A stretch of DNA of 64,000 bases from CAG-826 sp964583155 (lineage in GTDB: Bacteria > Bacillota_I > Bacilli_A > RFN20 > CAG-826). Where the stretch lies: the NCBI GenBank assembly GCA_964583155.1, contig CAZOUY010000001.1, forward strand, positions 62,001 to 126,000, read 5' to 3'. Of the stretch, positions 35,332 through 43,473 are shown piece by piece. Each line of letters opens with the position of its first letter. The first letter of the stretch is position 1. Under the pieces are notes generated by a model. That model saw nothing but the letters and a program-made list of their open reading frames with translations. It ran no database searches and was not told where the DNA came from. The position numbers and the translations under genes were made by a program.

Positions 35332-35341
35332 ATCAAATTAT

Positions 35342-35390
35342 AAGATGGATGAGCATCGTATGACTAAGACACGATGATTCCATCTTTTTT
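35342..35390 (+). terminator. Intrinsic terminator at the end of the glycan operon
   Basis: Long two-part stem: AAGATGG/CCATCTT outside and CATCGT/ACGATG inside, with six T at the 3' end. It closes the operon that starts near 23206. Confidence 0.8.
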
Positions 35391-35561
35391 AATATCAAAA
35401 TCTTTTTTTCTTACGTTCAATAACGGCGTTTTTTGCTAGTGAAGCCCAGGAATAATCGCATATTTAGCAACAAATTTTTATCGTGCGCGAACAACTAAAA
35501 AAAATGCAATATTTACCTAATAAATGTTCATTTATTGAAGCTCGCTAAAAAGATATTTTAT

Positions 35562-35570
35562 TGGTATAAA
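35562..35570 (+). promoter_or_regulatory. Extended -10 promoter for the 747-residue lipoprotein gene
   Basis: TGGTATAAA fits the extended -10 form TGnTATAAT at all but the last base; transcription would begin near 35577. The 306-base gap before the gene also holds the cre site; I see no further gene in it. Confidence 0.55.
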
Positions 35571-35587
35571 GGGTCGATTTTCGGCTA

Positions 35588-35602
35588 TTGTAAGCGGTTA
35601 CT
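35588..35602 (+). promoter_or_regulatory. cre site (CcpA) or LacI-family operator
   Basis: TTGTAAGCGGTTACT matches the Bacillus cre pattern WTGNAANCGNWNNCW at every position. It lies 10-25 bases after the predicted transcription start, where a bound repressor would act as a roadblock. A dedicated LacI-family repressor could use the same site. Confidence 0.6.
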
Positions 35603-35637
35603 TCCGAAATTATGACCCTAAAAAGAAAGGAAATAAT

Positions 35638-37881
35638 ATGAAAAAGAAAAAAATTCTTACCTTGTTGATGGCGCTGATGCTAACAGGCGGAATGATGACC
35701 TCTTGTGGACCTAAGACCAAAGATCTAACAATTGGAACCTTTGATGTTGATGAAACCAAAGTCGATTCGGCTGATGTTTTATCGACCTATCAAGTTACTC
35801 CCGTAAGCGCCACTGATAATGAAGGAACCTACTATTTAGCTGTCATTACAGTAACCGATCCCGATGGTAACGATGTTACAGTGACCAACAATTCCTTCGT
35901 TTGTAGCAAGATGGGTGATTATACTGTCACTTATACTGTTACTTTAAATGATGGGGACGTTGTTTCAAAATCCTATACCGTGCGCGTCCTCGATGTGACT
36001 GAGCCGGAAATTGTTTGTAGTCTTAAAGAACACAATATTACTTCGCTCGGATCAACCTTTGATTTATCCACCATTACGGCCACCGATAATAGTGGAGAAA
36101 CAGTCACGCCAACCTCCAAAGTCCTATTTAATGGTGAGGAGTTAGCCCTTGAAGGTCAAACGACAGTGACCTTTGATCAAAAAGGTGCCTATACTATCGA
36201 AGTGACCGCTTCCGATAGTTCGGATAATGTTACGACCACGAAATACAACATCTATACCATTATGGATTTTGAACATGGTGCGTATTATAACAACGAATGG
36301 TATGCCACCACTATCAGCGAAGATTTCGCCTATGAAGGCACTCATTCCTATGAATTTGGCGCTTTTGACTCCGCCCCGAACTGGTTTAATGACTATTCGA
36401 TGCTCGGAGATGTCTATTTATATGAAACCGATGCCAAATACGTCTCCTTCTGGATTTATTTTGATTTCCAAAGAGCAGGATTCAATGGATCCATTCTCAC
36501 CAACGCCGTTTATCATAAATTGAGCGTCTATGATATCTATGGAAATGTCATTCAAAAGAATTGGCAAGATAAATATGAATTCTTTGATGGCAACTGGTAT
36601 CGTTTCTTGGTTTCCTTGGATGAAATGGAAATGAGCGGTGAAACAACCGATAAGGCCGATGCGGCCCCAGTTTCCGAAACGCTCCGCGAAATCCCATTCT
36701 TCTTTGGTGTTTGGGACACTGATGCGGGCGCCGGTGCCTCCAAGAAGGTCTATACTTATCTTGATAATATTCGTCTTGTCGGCGAAGTCGATGATGAGGT
36801 CTTTAAAGTCGAAGAGCACGTTTTCAATGAAGGATGCGTCGCTGACTTTGAAACCGAATCACAGGCGGTGGCCTTTACACCCAGCTGGAATTCCACTGTT
36901 GAATTAGCCACTGATATCGTGCATGAGGGTAGCCAATCATTAAAATTCACTCCCTATGTTCAATGGTCCGATATCGGTATTACCGGTAGCTTAAATATCA
37001 ATTCTTTCGAAGGCTATGATAAATTAACCGCTTGGTTCTATGCGAAAGATGAATCGGATACTTCAACATATGATGACGCGAATGTCTATTTCATGGTTGA
37101 ATTACGTTATCAAGACAGCACTATTCTTACCCGTAATAAAATAACCACGGCCAATGAATGGGTCAAATTATCATTTACCTTCAAGGGCTATGAAGATATC
37201 GCTTTAGATTGTGGTGACTATGATATTTGCATTTATAAGATGGTTAATGGCGCTCCCATTGCAACCGGAACGTATGATGGTATTGCCGTTTACTTGGATG
37301 ATATTTATCTTGAAACCAATCCTGTCGTTCCACCTTCAGAATTTGTTCCTGGTGAAGCCCAAGAAGTCAATTATACAATGATGTTCGATGGCGTGATGGA
37401 TTCGACCGATGGCTGGGTTCGCACCAATGAATTGGCCGATTTCACTATCGCTCATGGATCCTACACCACCTATGAGCCGATGACAAAGCAAGGCGATAAC
37501 CTCTTAGGATCATCCGAAGAGAATAAGGCCTATGCTGAAGGATGGCGCTTCTTTAGCGGTCATAACGATGCGGTGATCTATGCGGTTGAAGCTAAGACAC
37601 ATATGTTCGCTTCCTTAGTAGAGCCGGATAACATTTCCGGTTGGATCGATGCCTCCGCGAATACGACGCTCTTGCTTGCCAAATATGATGCTTCCACGGA
37701 TGAAACAACAATTCTTGCGGAAGGTCCAGGCGTTAAGGGTAGCTTCCAAAGCGACTACATTGAACTCGAAGAAGGCGATCGTTTAATTTTCCAATATAAA
37801 TTTGAATGGCAAGATTATCGTAACGTTGCCTATCCGCCATATTGGAGCTTTGCACCCGCTGTTGCTAAAGTAGCGGAATAG
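35638..37881 (+). CDS. Secreted lipoprotein of unknown function with Ig-like and carbohydrate-binding-like domains
   Basis: 747 residues. The signal peptide ends in lipobox MTSC (Cys at 22). Two Ig-like repeats follow (residues ~30-120 and ~120-205, each with the GDYTVTYTV or GAYTIEVTA strand typical of bacterial Ig repeats). Then two similar jelly-roll-like units begin MDFEHGAYYNNEW (near 208) and VADFETESQAVAFTP (near 402); both end with a YLDNI/YLDDI strand, as in carbohydrate-binding modules. A C-terminal beta domain (from ~580) follows. No catalytic motif was recognised. It has its own promoter and a cre-like operator, so it is under carbon control. Best guess is a surface glycan-binding protein that helps the neighbouring glycan locus; this is inference. 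Confidence 0.7.
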   Translation: MKKKKILTLLMALMLTGGMMTSCGPKTKDLTIGTFDVDETKVDSADVLSTYQVTPVSATDNEGTYYLAVITVTDPDGNDVTVTNNSFVCSKMGDYTVTYTVTLNDGDVVSKSYTVRVLDVTEPEIVCSLKEHNITSLGSTFDLSTITATDNSGETVTPTSKVLFNGEELALEGQTTVTFDQKGAYTIEVTASDSSDNVTTTKYNIYTIMDFEHGAYYNNEWYATTISEDFAYEGTHSYEFGAFDSAPNWFNDYSMLGDVYLYETDAKYVSFWIYFDFQRAGFNGSILTNAVYHKLSVYDIYGNVIQKNWQDKYEFFDGNWYRFLVSLDEMEMSGETTDKADAAPVSETLREIPFFFGVWDTDAGAGASKKVYTYLDNIRLVGEVDDEVFKVEEHVFNEGCVADFETESQAVAFTPSWNSTVELATDIVHEGSQSLKFTPYVQWSDIGITGSLNINSFEGYDKLTAWFYAKDESDTSTYDDANVYFMVELRYQDSTILTRNKITTANEWVKLSFTFKGYEDIALDCGDYDICIYKMVNGAPIATGTYDGIAVYLDDIYLETNPVVPPSEFVPGEAQEVNYTMMFDGVMDSTDGWVRTNELADFTIAHGSYTTYEPMTKQGDNLLGSSEENKAYAEGWRFFSGHNDAVIYAVEAKTHMFASLVEPDNISGWIDASANTTLLLAKYDASTDETTILAEGPGVKGSFQSDYIELEEGDRLIFQYKFEWQDYRNVAYPPYWSFAPAVAKVAE

Positions 37882-37906
37882 TCTAAAAACAAAAAATTAG
37901 TTTAGA

Positions 37907-37933
37907 AAATGCCATTTGTCAAAAATGGCATTT
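37907..37933 (+). terminator. Hairpin between the lipoprotein and phosphodiesterase genes
   Basis: A perfect 11-bp stem (AAATGCCATTT with AAATGGCATTT) has a 5-base loop. The following T run is short (TTTCTATTT), so it may only slow polymerase or protect the upstream message. Confidence 0.5.
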
Positions 37934-37963
37934 CTATTTAAATTAACGAAAGGATTATCAAAC

Positions 37964-40408
37964 ATGCGTAAATTCTTAATCTATTCTTCGATTCTCTTAT
38001 GTATTTTGGCATCGAGCATCACGAATTCGCATTATTCGGCAAGGGCCGAAGAGACTTATAATGTCGAAAGCTTCAGTGAAGTTCCGAGCGATTGGACCCT
38101 TTTTGATCAAAGCGATATTGGAAGTACGACGACGAATGTTCAGGATGGTGTTTTGCAAATTCGACATGCGAACACTTCCGTGACTTCCAAACAGTATTAT
38201 GGTAGCTTATATCAAATTGGCAATTTTGATTACGCCGATTTTACCTTTGAAATCACCTTTAAAATGACTAATGCCGCCAATAGCGTGCGCTGGATGAGCG
38301 TTATTTATCATAGCAAGCTCGAGGAAAATAATCTTGTGGGCTATATGACCGCCTATCGATATGATGGCGAGGTATATTCATCCGCGATTACTAAAGAAAG
38401 AACCTTTTTAAATGATAGCGCCGAAAAAGCAGCTGGCCTAAGCGACGGTGAATATCATACCTTAAAAATTGTCATGGAGGGGAACATCTGTTCCCAATAT
38501 GTCGATGGTGGTCTTATTCAGGAATGGAATGTCACTTCCAAGACTACCAAGCTAGGAGAAACGCTTACTTCGGGTGGCTTTGGTCTCATCGTCAACCAAA
38601 GTATGGTTTCCATCAAATCATTGAGCATCAAGGATTATGCAGAAGAGGATACATACGTGGTAGATAATGATATTGTTAATACTTATACTCTCAATACTTC
38701 GCTTGTCAATGCACCGACCGTTGTTTGCGATGTCGTGGATCGTGCGACTTTGGATCTTTTGAAAAGCAATGTTTTACCATCCAACGCTATCTTGCGTGTC
38801 AATTCACAATTGGAGGTTATCGCCAAAGATAGTCAAGTATTGGGTTCCTTCGATGAGATTTATACCACCATCATCAAAGGTCGAATGATTCCTATTTTAA
38901 GAATCGATGATCAAGCGACCGTCGATGCCTTCCTAGATTATTTTGCAACCATCCGCGATATCTTGGATATTGCCATGATATCGAAGGATCCATCGTTAAT
39001 TAAAGCGATGAAGGAGAGCAATTCCAAGATGCGGGGAATCATCGAATTTTCCGAAGCTACAACGGCCTATGATATCGTTAAAACCTTAAATATGAATTAT
39101 GCGAATGTGGCCCTTCTACCAGAAGCACTAGCCACTCAAGAAATAATAACCGCTATTCAGGCTCGCTTGAAAACGGTTTGGACCGCATTAGAAACGGCCG
39201 ATGATATAAGCATCTATAATGCGATTTCTAGCGGTACATATGGAATCGTCACTTCGCAATTTAGCAATGTTTATAGTGTCTATGGGACCTTTAATCAACC
39301 GACTTATGCAAGATCTACTTTTAATGTCGCGCATCGGGGCCTTCCAAAATCCTATAATGAAAACTCAGTCGGTGGCATCAAGGCGGCGATCGCCGGTGGG
39401 GCCACTCACGTTGAAGTGGATGGTTATTTGACCACTGATGGCGAAATTGCCATTATGCATGATGGGACCATCGATCGTACGAGCAATGGATCGGGAAGCA
39501 TTGAAACGATGAGCTCCACCGATCTTGCTCAATATCAATTGGATTTAGTGCAGCCTTATGAGTCGATCCCTTTGCTTCAGGATATCATTCAAGAAGTCAA
39601 AAAGACGGACGCCGTTTTGGTATTTGAAATTAAATCGGGGAAAGCGGAATTAATCGATCGCTTCCGAGAACTCTTGCTACAATATGATTTCTTTGATCAA
39701 TGCGTGGCGATTTCCTTTAGTCTTCCGATGCTTAAGCTCATGAAAGAGAGAATCCCCGAAATACCAACCGCCAATCTTAATGCCGCCACCGTCGCGAGCT
39801 TTCCTAGCGTCTTAAAATGGATGGGAGAATATAATACCGGTATTGACACCTCAGGATCCGGTAATCGGACCTTCAATGAGTATTATCTGCGCGATAGAGG
39901 CATCGTTGGCTGGTTCTGGACCTTTAATGAATCCGGCGATGTTGACTATGCCCATAACCTAGGATTAATGGGTATCACTAATAATTGTGCCGATTATAGT
40001 GGTGATCAAATTCGTTTTGTTCATGGTGTCTTAGGCCAAAAGGCTAATCTTTTGGCGGTAGGAATGAAGGTGGCAATTGATGCTACCACCTATAAAGGCG
40101 AGGTTATTAGAAAAGAAGGAACGATTATCAAATTAGTGGAAACATCCAGTCAATATTTGGTAGTGGCCCGCTATGAGGAGAGTAGTTATCCTCTCATTAC
40201 CGAAGCGTTCGCCATCGAAAAGGACGCGAGTGAACCGGGACCGGGGAATGGCGACCATAGCAGTGCGACTGATACCTCATCAAGCGGCACTACAAATGAG
40301 AGCAAAAATAATAGCCTCGTTTTAACGATCGTGCTTGGATCAATCGTTGGTGTATCTCTAATAGGTCTAGTTATATATTATCTAAAGGGCCGAAGATTAC
40401 GATCATAA
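37964..40408 (+). CDS. Membrane-anchored glycerophosphodiester phosphodiesterase-like protein
   Basis: About 814 residues, secreted and anchored. Signal peptide 1-~30 (cut near ARAEE). Then comes a LamG/DUF1080-like beta-sandwich (~35-220) and a ~200-residue alpha/beta region that reads like a decayed GDPD half-barrel (LRVNSQLEVIAKDS, RMIPILRIDD). A full GDPD domain starts at FNVAHRGLPKSYNENS (catalytic His-Arg near 456) and continues with VEVDGYLTTDG, the IMHDGTIDRTSNG motif and VFEIKSG. A Ser/Thr-rich spacer and one C-terminal membrane helix (LVLTIVLGSIVGVSLIGLVIYY) with a basic tail complete it. GDPD enzymes release glycerol-3-phosphate from glycerophosphodiesters, including teichoic acid-type substrates. 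ATG 37964 follows GAAAGGA; an earlier ATG at 37916 would precede the signal peptide and lies within the hairpin. Confidence 0.82.
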   Translation: MRKFLIYSSILLCILASSITNSHYSARAEETYNVESFSEVPSDWTLFDQSDIGSTTTNVQDGVLQIRHANTSVTSKQYYGSLYQIGNFDYADFTFEITFKMTNAANSVRWMSVIYHSKLEENNLVGYMTAYRYDGEVYSSAITKERTFLNDSAEKAAGLSDGEYHTLKIVMEGNICSQYVDGGLIQEWNVTSKTTKLGETLTSGGFGLIVNQSMVSIKSLSIKDYAEEDTYVVDNDIVNTYTLNTSLVNAPTVVCDVVDRATLDLLKSNVLPSNAILRVNSQLEVIAKDSQVLGSFDEIYTTIIKGRMIPILRIDDQATVDAFLDYFATIRDILDIAMISKDPSLIKAMKESNSKMRGIIEFSEATTAYDIVKTLNMNYANVALLPEALATQEIITAIQARLKTVWTALETADDISIYNAISSGTYGIVTSQFSNVYSVYGTFNQPTYARSTFNVAHRGLPKSYNENSVGGIKAAIAGGATHVEVDGYLTTDGEIAIMHDGTIDRTSNGSGSIETMSSTDLAQYQLDLVQPYESIPLLQDIIQEVKKTDAVLVFEIKSGKAELIDRFRELLLQYDFFDQCVAISFSLPMLKLMKERIPEIPTANLNAATVASFPSVLKWMGEYNTGIDTSGSGNRTFNEYYLRDRGIVGWFWTFNESGDVDYAHNLGLMGITNNCADYSGDQIRFVHGVLGQKANLLAVGMKVAIDATTYKGEVIRKEGTIIKLVETSSQYLVVARYEESSYPLITEAFAIEKDASEPGPGNGDHSSATDTSSSGTTNESKNNSLVLTIVLGSIVGVSLIGLVIYYLKGRRLRS

Positions 40409-40416
40409 AAAATAAT

Positions 40417-40444
40417 AAAAGGATATAGAAATATATCCTTTTTT
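40417..40444 (+). terminator. Intrinsic terminator after the phosphodiesterase gene
   Basis: An 11-bp stem (AAAAGGATATA with TATATCCTTTT) has a GAAA loop and six T. Confidence 0.85.
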
Positions 40445-40590
40445 GATGCTCCTAGATACGCAAATCTAGAAAAAACACAAACAAAAGCAATGGTAAGATA
40501 TTCATGGCAGATGATTGATTCGGTAAAATAAAGATACATTAGTCATTGATGAATATTATACTTCCTTCAAAAAAACATGAATGGCTAATT

Positions 40591-40614
40591 AAACACAATA
40601 TCATCTATGTGTTT
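40591..40614 (+). other. Terminator-like hairpin in the 40.4-40.7 kb gap
   Basis: A 7-bp stem AAACACA/TGTGTTT with a 10-base loop, followed by T-rich sequence. One of several hairpins stacked in this gene-free stretch. Confidence 0.45.
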
Positions 40615-40630
40615 TCCTTTCCTTGGGGGA

Positions 40631-40655
40631 AAAGAGAGCTCATCACTCTCTTTTT
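40631..40655 (+). terminator. Second intrinsic terminator in the gap
   Basis: An 8-bp stem (AAAGAGAG with CTCTCTTT), 7-base loop and five T. It has no known plus-strand gene directly upstream, only a 180-base gap after the previous terminator. Confidence 0.6.
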
Positions 40656-40664
40656 CTTTGAATG

Positions 40665-40700
40665 AAAAAGGCTATTGACATCGATCAATAGCCTTTTTTT
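40665..40700. terminator. Bidirectional terminator at the end of fucO
   Basis: A 12-bp perfect stem (AAAGGCTATTGA with TCAATAGCCTTT) around a 6-base loop, with an A run on the left and a T run on the right. It ends the minus-strand fucO transcript and can also stop plus-strand readthrough. Confidence 0.85.
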
Positions 40701-40711
40701 ATTAAAATTTA

Positions 40712-41860
40712 TTAAAGTAAGGAACGATATAATTCCGCAATTTCGGCAACACTAGTTTCTTTAGGATTACCTGGACGGCAGGCATCGTTATAGGCGGATT
40801 CAGAAAGGAAGGGAATATCTTCCTCTTTGACAATTCCTTTCAAAGTTTGCGGGATACCAACATCAATCGCCAATTGACGAACCGCGTCGATCGCGGCTTT
40901 TCGATATTCATCGGTGGTCATCGCATCAACATTTTTTACGCCCATCGCGCGTGCAATCTCGCGATATTTTTCACCAGTGGCCTCAGCATTATAGGCCATC
41001 ACGGTTGGAAGAATGATTGCGTTCGCAATTCCATGAGGAGTATCATATAACGCTCCGAGAGGATGCGCCATCGAGTGGACGATCCCTAATCCGACATTCG
41101 AGAAGCCCATACCAGCGACATATTGTCCAAGAGCCATATCGCGACGTCCCTCTTCAGTATTTTCATAGGCACCTCTTAAAGAGCGGGCGATTATTTCAAT
41201 AGCCTTTAGATGAAACATATCGGATAATTCCCACGCTCCCTTCGTGATATAGCCTTCAATAGCATGAGTTAAGGCATCCATTCCCGTAGCCGCGGTCAGT
41301 GATTTAGGCATTGTGGACATCATATCAGGATCGACAATGGCGACGACTGGAATATCGTGAGGATCGACGCAGACGAATTTGCGATTTTTCTCAGTATCGG
41401 TAATGACGTAATTGATGGTGACCTCCGCGGCTGTTCCAGCGGTGGTTGGAATCGCGAAAATCGGCACACTCTTGTTGGGGGTAGCGACCGCACCTTCCAA
41501 GCTGCGCACATCCTCATATTCGGGATTTGCAATAATGATACCGATTCCCTTGGCCGCATCCATCGAAGAGCCTCCGCCGACAGCGATAATAAAGTCGGCA
41601 TGACTCTTTTTAAAAGATAAAACGCCATGCTGAACATTTTCGATCGTTGGATTAGCCTTAATATCTGAATAAATCTCATAAGGAATCTTGGCATCGTCTA
41701 AAACGGCTAAGACCTTTTGGGTGACTCCGAATTTTAATAAATCGGGATCAGAACAAACAAGAGCCTTTTTTAGGCCACGAGCCCGGACTTCATCCGCAAT
41801 GGCGGATATAGCGCCTTTTCCATGATAGGAAGTCTCATTTAGTATAAATCTGTTACTCAT
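40712..41860 (-). CDS. fucO: Lactaldehyde reductase / 1,2-propanediol oxidoreductase (iron-dependent alcohol dehydrogenase)
   Basis: Reduces lactaldehyde (from fucose or rhamnose breakdown) to 1,2-propanediol with NADH. 382 residues, the same length I recall for the E. coli enzyme, with long stretches recognisable from it (FVCVDPHDIP, THAIEGYITKGAW, GQYVAGMGFSNVGLG, HPLGALYDTPHG). The NAD site is GGGSSMDAAKGIGI near residue 97; iron ligands are Asp and His in TAATGMDALTHAIEGY plus His in IVHSMAHPLGA and DTPHGIANA. The start at 41860 follows AAGGAG; an upstream ATG at 41899 has no site. No other fucose or rhamnose gene is visible in the window. Confidence 0.93.
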   Translation of the reverse strand: MSNRFILNETSYHGKGAISAIADEVRARGLKKALVCSDPDLLKFGVTQKVLAVLDDAKIPYEIYSDIKANPTIENVQHGVLSFKKSHADFIIAVGGGSSMDAAKGIGIIIANPEYEDVRSLEGAVATPNKSVPIFAIPTTAGTAAEVTINYVITDTEKNRKFVCVDPHDIPVVAIVDPDMMSTMPKSLTAATGMDALTHAIEGYITKGAWELSDMFHLKAIEIIARSLRGAYENTEEGRRDMALGQYVAGMGFSNVGLGIVHSMAHPLGALYDTPHGIANAIILPTVMAYNAEATGEKYREIARAMGVKNVDAMTTDEYRKAAIDAVRQLAIDVGIPQTLKGIVKEEDIPFLSESAYNDACRPGNPKETSVAEIAELYRSLL

Positions 41861-42029
41861 TTTAATTTTCTCCTTTTCATTTATTTTAGATAAAATCATA
41901 TCTTGATCTTATCATTTATATTATAAATTAGATAACGCGATTTCTCATTAAAAAAACATATTTTTATTTGTCAAAAATTCCGAAGTATCATAAAAAATAT
42001 TATTGCAACAAAAGAACATAATTATGTAG

Positions 42030-42035
42030 TATAAT
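42030..42035 (+). promoter_or_regulatory. -10 box of the trpS promoter
   Basis: A perfect TATAAT lies 80 bases before the trpS start; the -35 element is not clear (TTGCAA lies 21 bases upstream). The leader of about 70 bases contains an imperfect inverted repeat but is too short for a T-box. The rest of the 254-base fucO-trpS gap is AT-rich with nothing further recognised. Confidence 0.4.
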
Positions 42036-42114
42036 AAAAAAGTATCAATATCAGACAATATTTCGATAGATATTATTGATTGTTAATGGTTTTTAAGAAT
42101 AAGGAGTGGATAAG

Positions 42115-43173
42115 ATGAAAAAGATTATCTTAACGGGGGATCGTCCGACTGGAAAATTACATGTTGGCCATTATGTTGGTTCACTAAAAGAACGGGTAGC
42201 CTTACAGAATTCCGGTCAATACGATGAAATATATATTATGATTGCGGATGCCCAGGCTTTGACTGATAATGCTGAAAATCCGGAACGAGTTCGTCAAAAT
42301 ATCAAAGAGGTCGCCTTAGATTATTTAGGCTGTGGTCTTGACCCTCAAAAGTGCACTATTTTTATTCAATCGATGGTTCCAGAACTCACGGAATTGACAT
42401 TTTATTATATGAATCTTGTGACCGTTTCGCGGGTTCAGCGCAACCCGACGGTTAAATCCGAAATCCAACAACGGAATTTCGAGACGAGTATACCGGTCGG
42501 TTTCTTCTGTTATCCCATCAGCCAGGCGGCGGATATTACTGCCTTTAAAGCAACCACCGTTCCGGTCGGCGAAGATCAAATGCCGATGCTTGAGCAATGC
42601 AAAGAAATCGTCCATAAGTTCAATAGTGTCTATGGAAATACGCTGGTGGAGCCTGAAATTATCTTACCGAAAAATAAAGCCTGTCAACGTCTTCCCGGTA
42701 TCGATGGCAAAGCCAAAATGAGCAAATCATTGGGGAATTGTATCTATTTATCGGATGAACCGGAAGTGATTAAAGAAAAGGTGATGTCGATGTTTACGGA
42801 TCCGACCCACCTAAAGGTCAGTGATCCGGGACACGTTGAAGATAATCCTGTTTTTATTTATCTTGATGCCTTTTGTCGCGATGAGCATTTTCAAAAATTT
42901 TGGCCGGAATATCCTAATTTAACCGCTCTTAAGGAGCATTATATGCGTGGTGGTCTCGGCGATATGAAGGTCAAGCGTTTTCTAAATGAAGTCTTGCAAG
43001 AAGAGCTTCGCCCGATCCGTGAGCGGCGTAAAATGTGGGAACAGCGGCTTCCGGAGGTCTTTGAAATGTTAAAGGAAGGCTGCCACAAAGCACAAAAGAA
43101 AGCGGCGCAAACCCTAAAAGAGGTTAAAGCTGCCATGCGAATCGATTATTTTGACGATCATAATTTATCATAA
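42115..43173 (+). CDS. trpS: Tryptophanyl-tRNA synthetase
   Basis: Charges tRNA-Trp with tryptophan. About 352 residues. Class I signature HVGH (in TGKLHVGHYVGS near residue 15) and KMSKS (in GKAKMSKSLGN near 204) are intact. The PVGEDQMPMLEQ segment belongs to the adenylate pocket. ATG 42115 is preferred over GTG 42106 because AAGGAG lies 8 bases before it. A leucine-poor, lysine-rich C-terminal helix follows the last conserved block. Confidence 0.94.
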   Translation: MKKIILTGDRPTGKLHVGHYVGSLKERVALQNSGQYDEIYIMIADAQALTDNAENPERVRQNIKEVALDYLGCGLDPQKCTIFIQSMVPELTELTFYYMNLVTVSRVQRNPTVKSEIQQRNFETSIPVGFFCYPISQAADITAFKATTVPVGEDQMPMLEQCKEIVHKFNSVYGNTLVEPEIILPKNKACQRLPGIDGKAKMSKSLGNCIYLSDEPEVIKEKVMSMFTDPTHLKVSDPGHVEDNPVFIYLDAFCRDEHFQKFWPEYPNLTALKEHYMRGGLGDMKVKRFLNEVLQEELRPIRERRKMWEQRLPEVFEMLKEGCHKAQKKAAQTLKEVKAAMRIDYFDDHNLS

Positions 43174-43229
43174 TAAAAATCATCGATTTGATATTTTTCG
43201 TGATTCCATATTAATTAATTGCTTATTTG

Positions 43230-43238
43230 TGTTATAAT
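43230..43238 (+). promoter_or_regulatory. Extended -10 promoter of the alaS T-box leader
   Basis: TGTTATAAT is a perfect extended -10 element (TGnTATAAT); transcription would start near 43245, at the base of the T-box stem I. Confidence 0.65.
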
Positions 43239-43243
43239 AAATT

Positions 43244-43451
43244 CGTTCGATGAAGAAAAGAAGATTTATGTATCTAGGATAGAAAGAAGCTGCGGATGGA
43301 AATGCTTTCTAGAAGTAAATCTAGCCATTTTGAAGAACGTAGGGAAACCTACCGCCAGCCACGTTAAGGCCTAATAATTAAGTGCATCAGCTGATGAAAA
43401 AGGATGGTACCGCGATAATTCGTTCCTTAGATTTTTTAAGGAACTTTTTTT
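43244..43451 (+). promoter_or_regulatory. T-box riboswitch leader controlling alaS
   Basis: Senses uncharged tRNA-Ala and lets transcription proceed. The T-box sequence GGATGGTACCGCG lies at 43402-43414; its TGGT pairs with an ACCA tRNA end, agreeing with the A discriminator of tRNA-Ala. Stem I is formed by CGTTC/GAACG at the base and AGATTTA/TAAATCT above, with a candidate Ala specifier codon GCC at 43324-43326 followed by a purine, and GGATG in the distal loop. A GTAGG-GAAA-CCTAC hairpin (43339-43352) follows. The competing terminator is GTTCCTTA/TAAGGAAC at 43422-43444 plus seven T. Confidence 0.9.
43422..43451 (+). terminator. T-box attenuator terminator
   Basis: An 8-bp stem with a 7-base loop and seven T; its left arm overlaps bases that would otherwise pair in the T-box antiterminator. 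Confidence 0.88.
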
Positions 43452-43473
43452 ATGGTAGAGGAGGATATTGATC

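Noticed and set aside
40445..40590. A small protein gene in the gap before fucO
   Set aside because: No frame with a start, ribosome site and reasonable length was found; only RNA hairpins remain.
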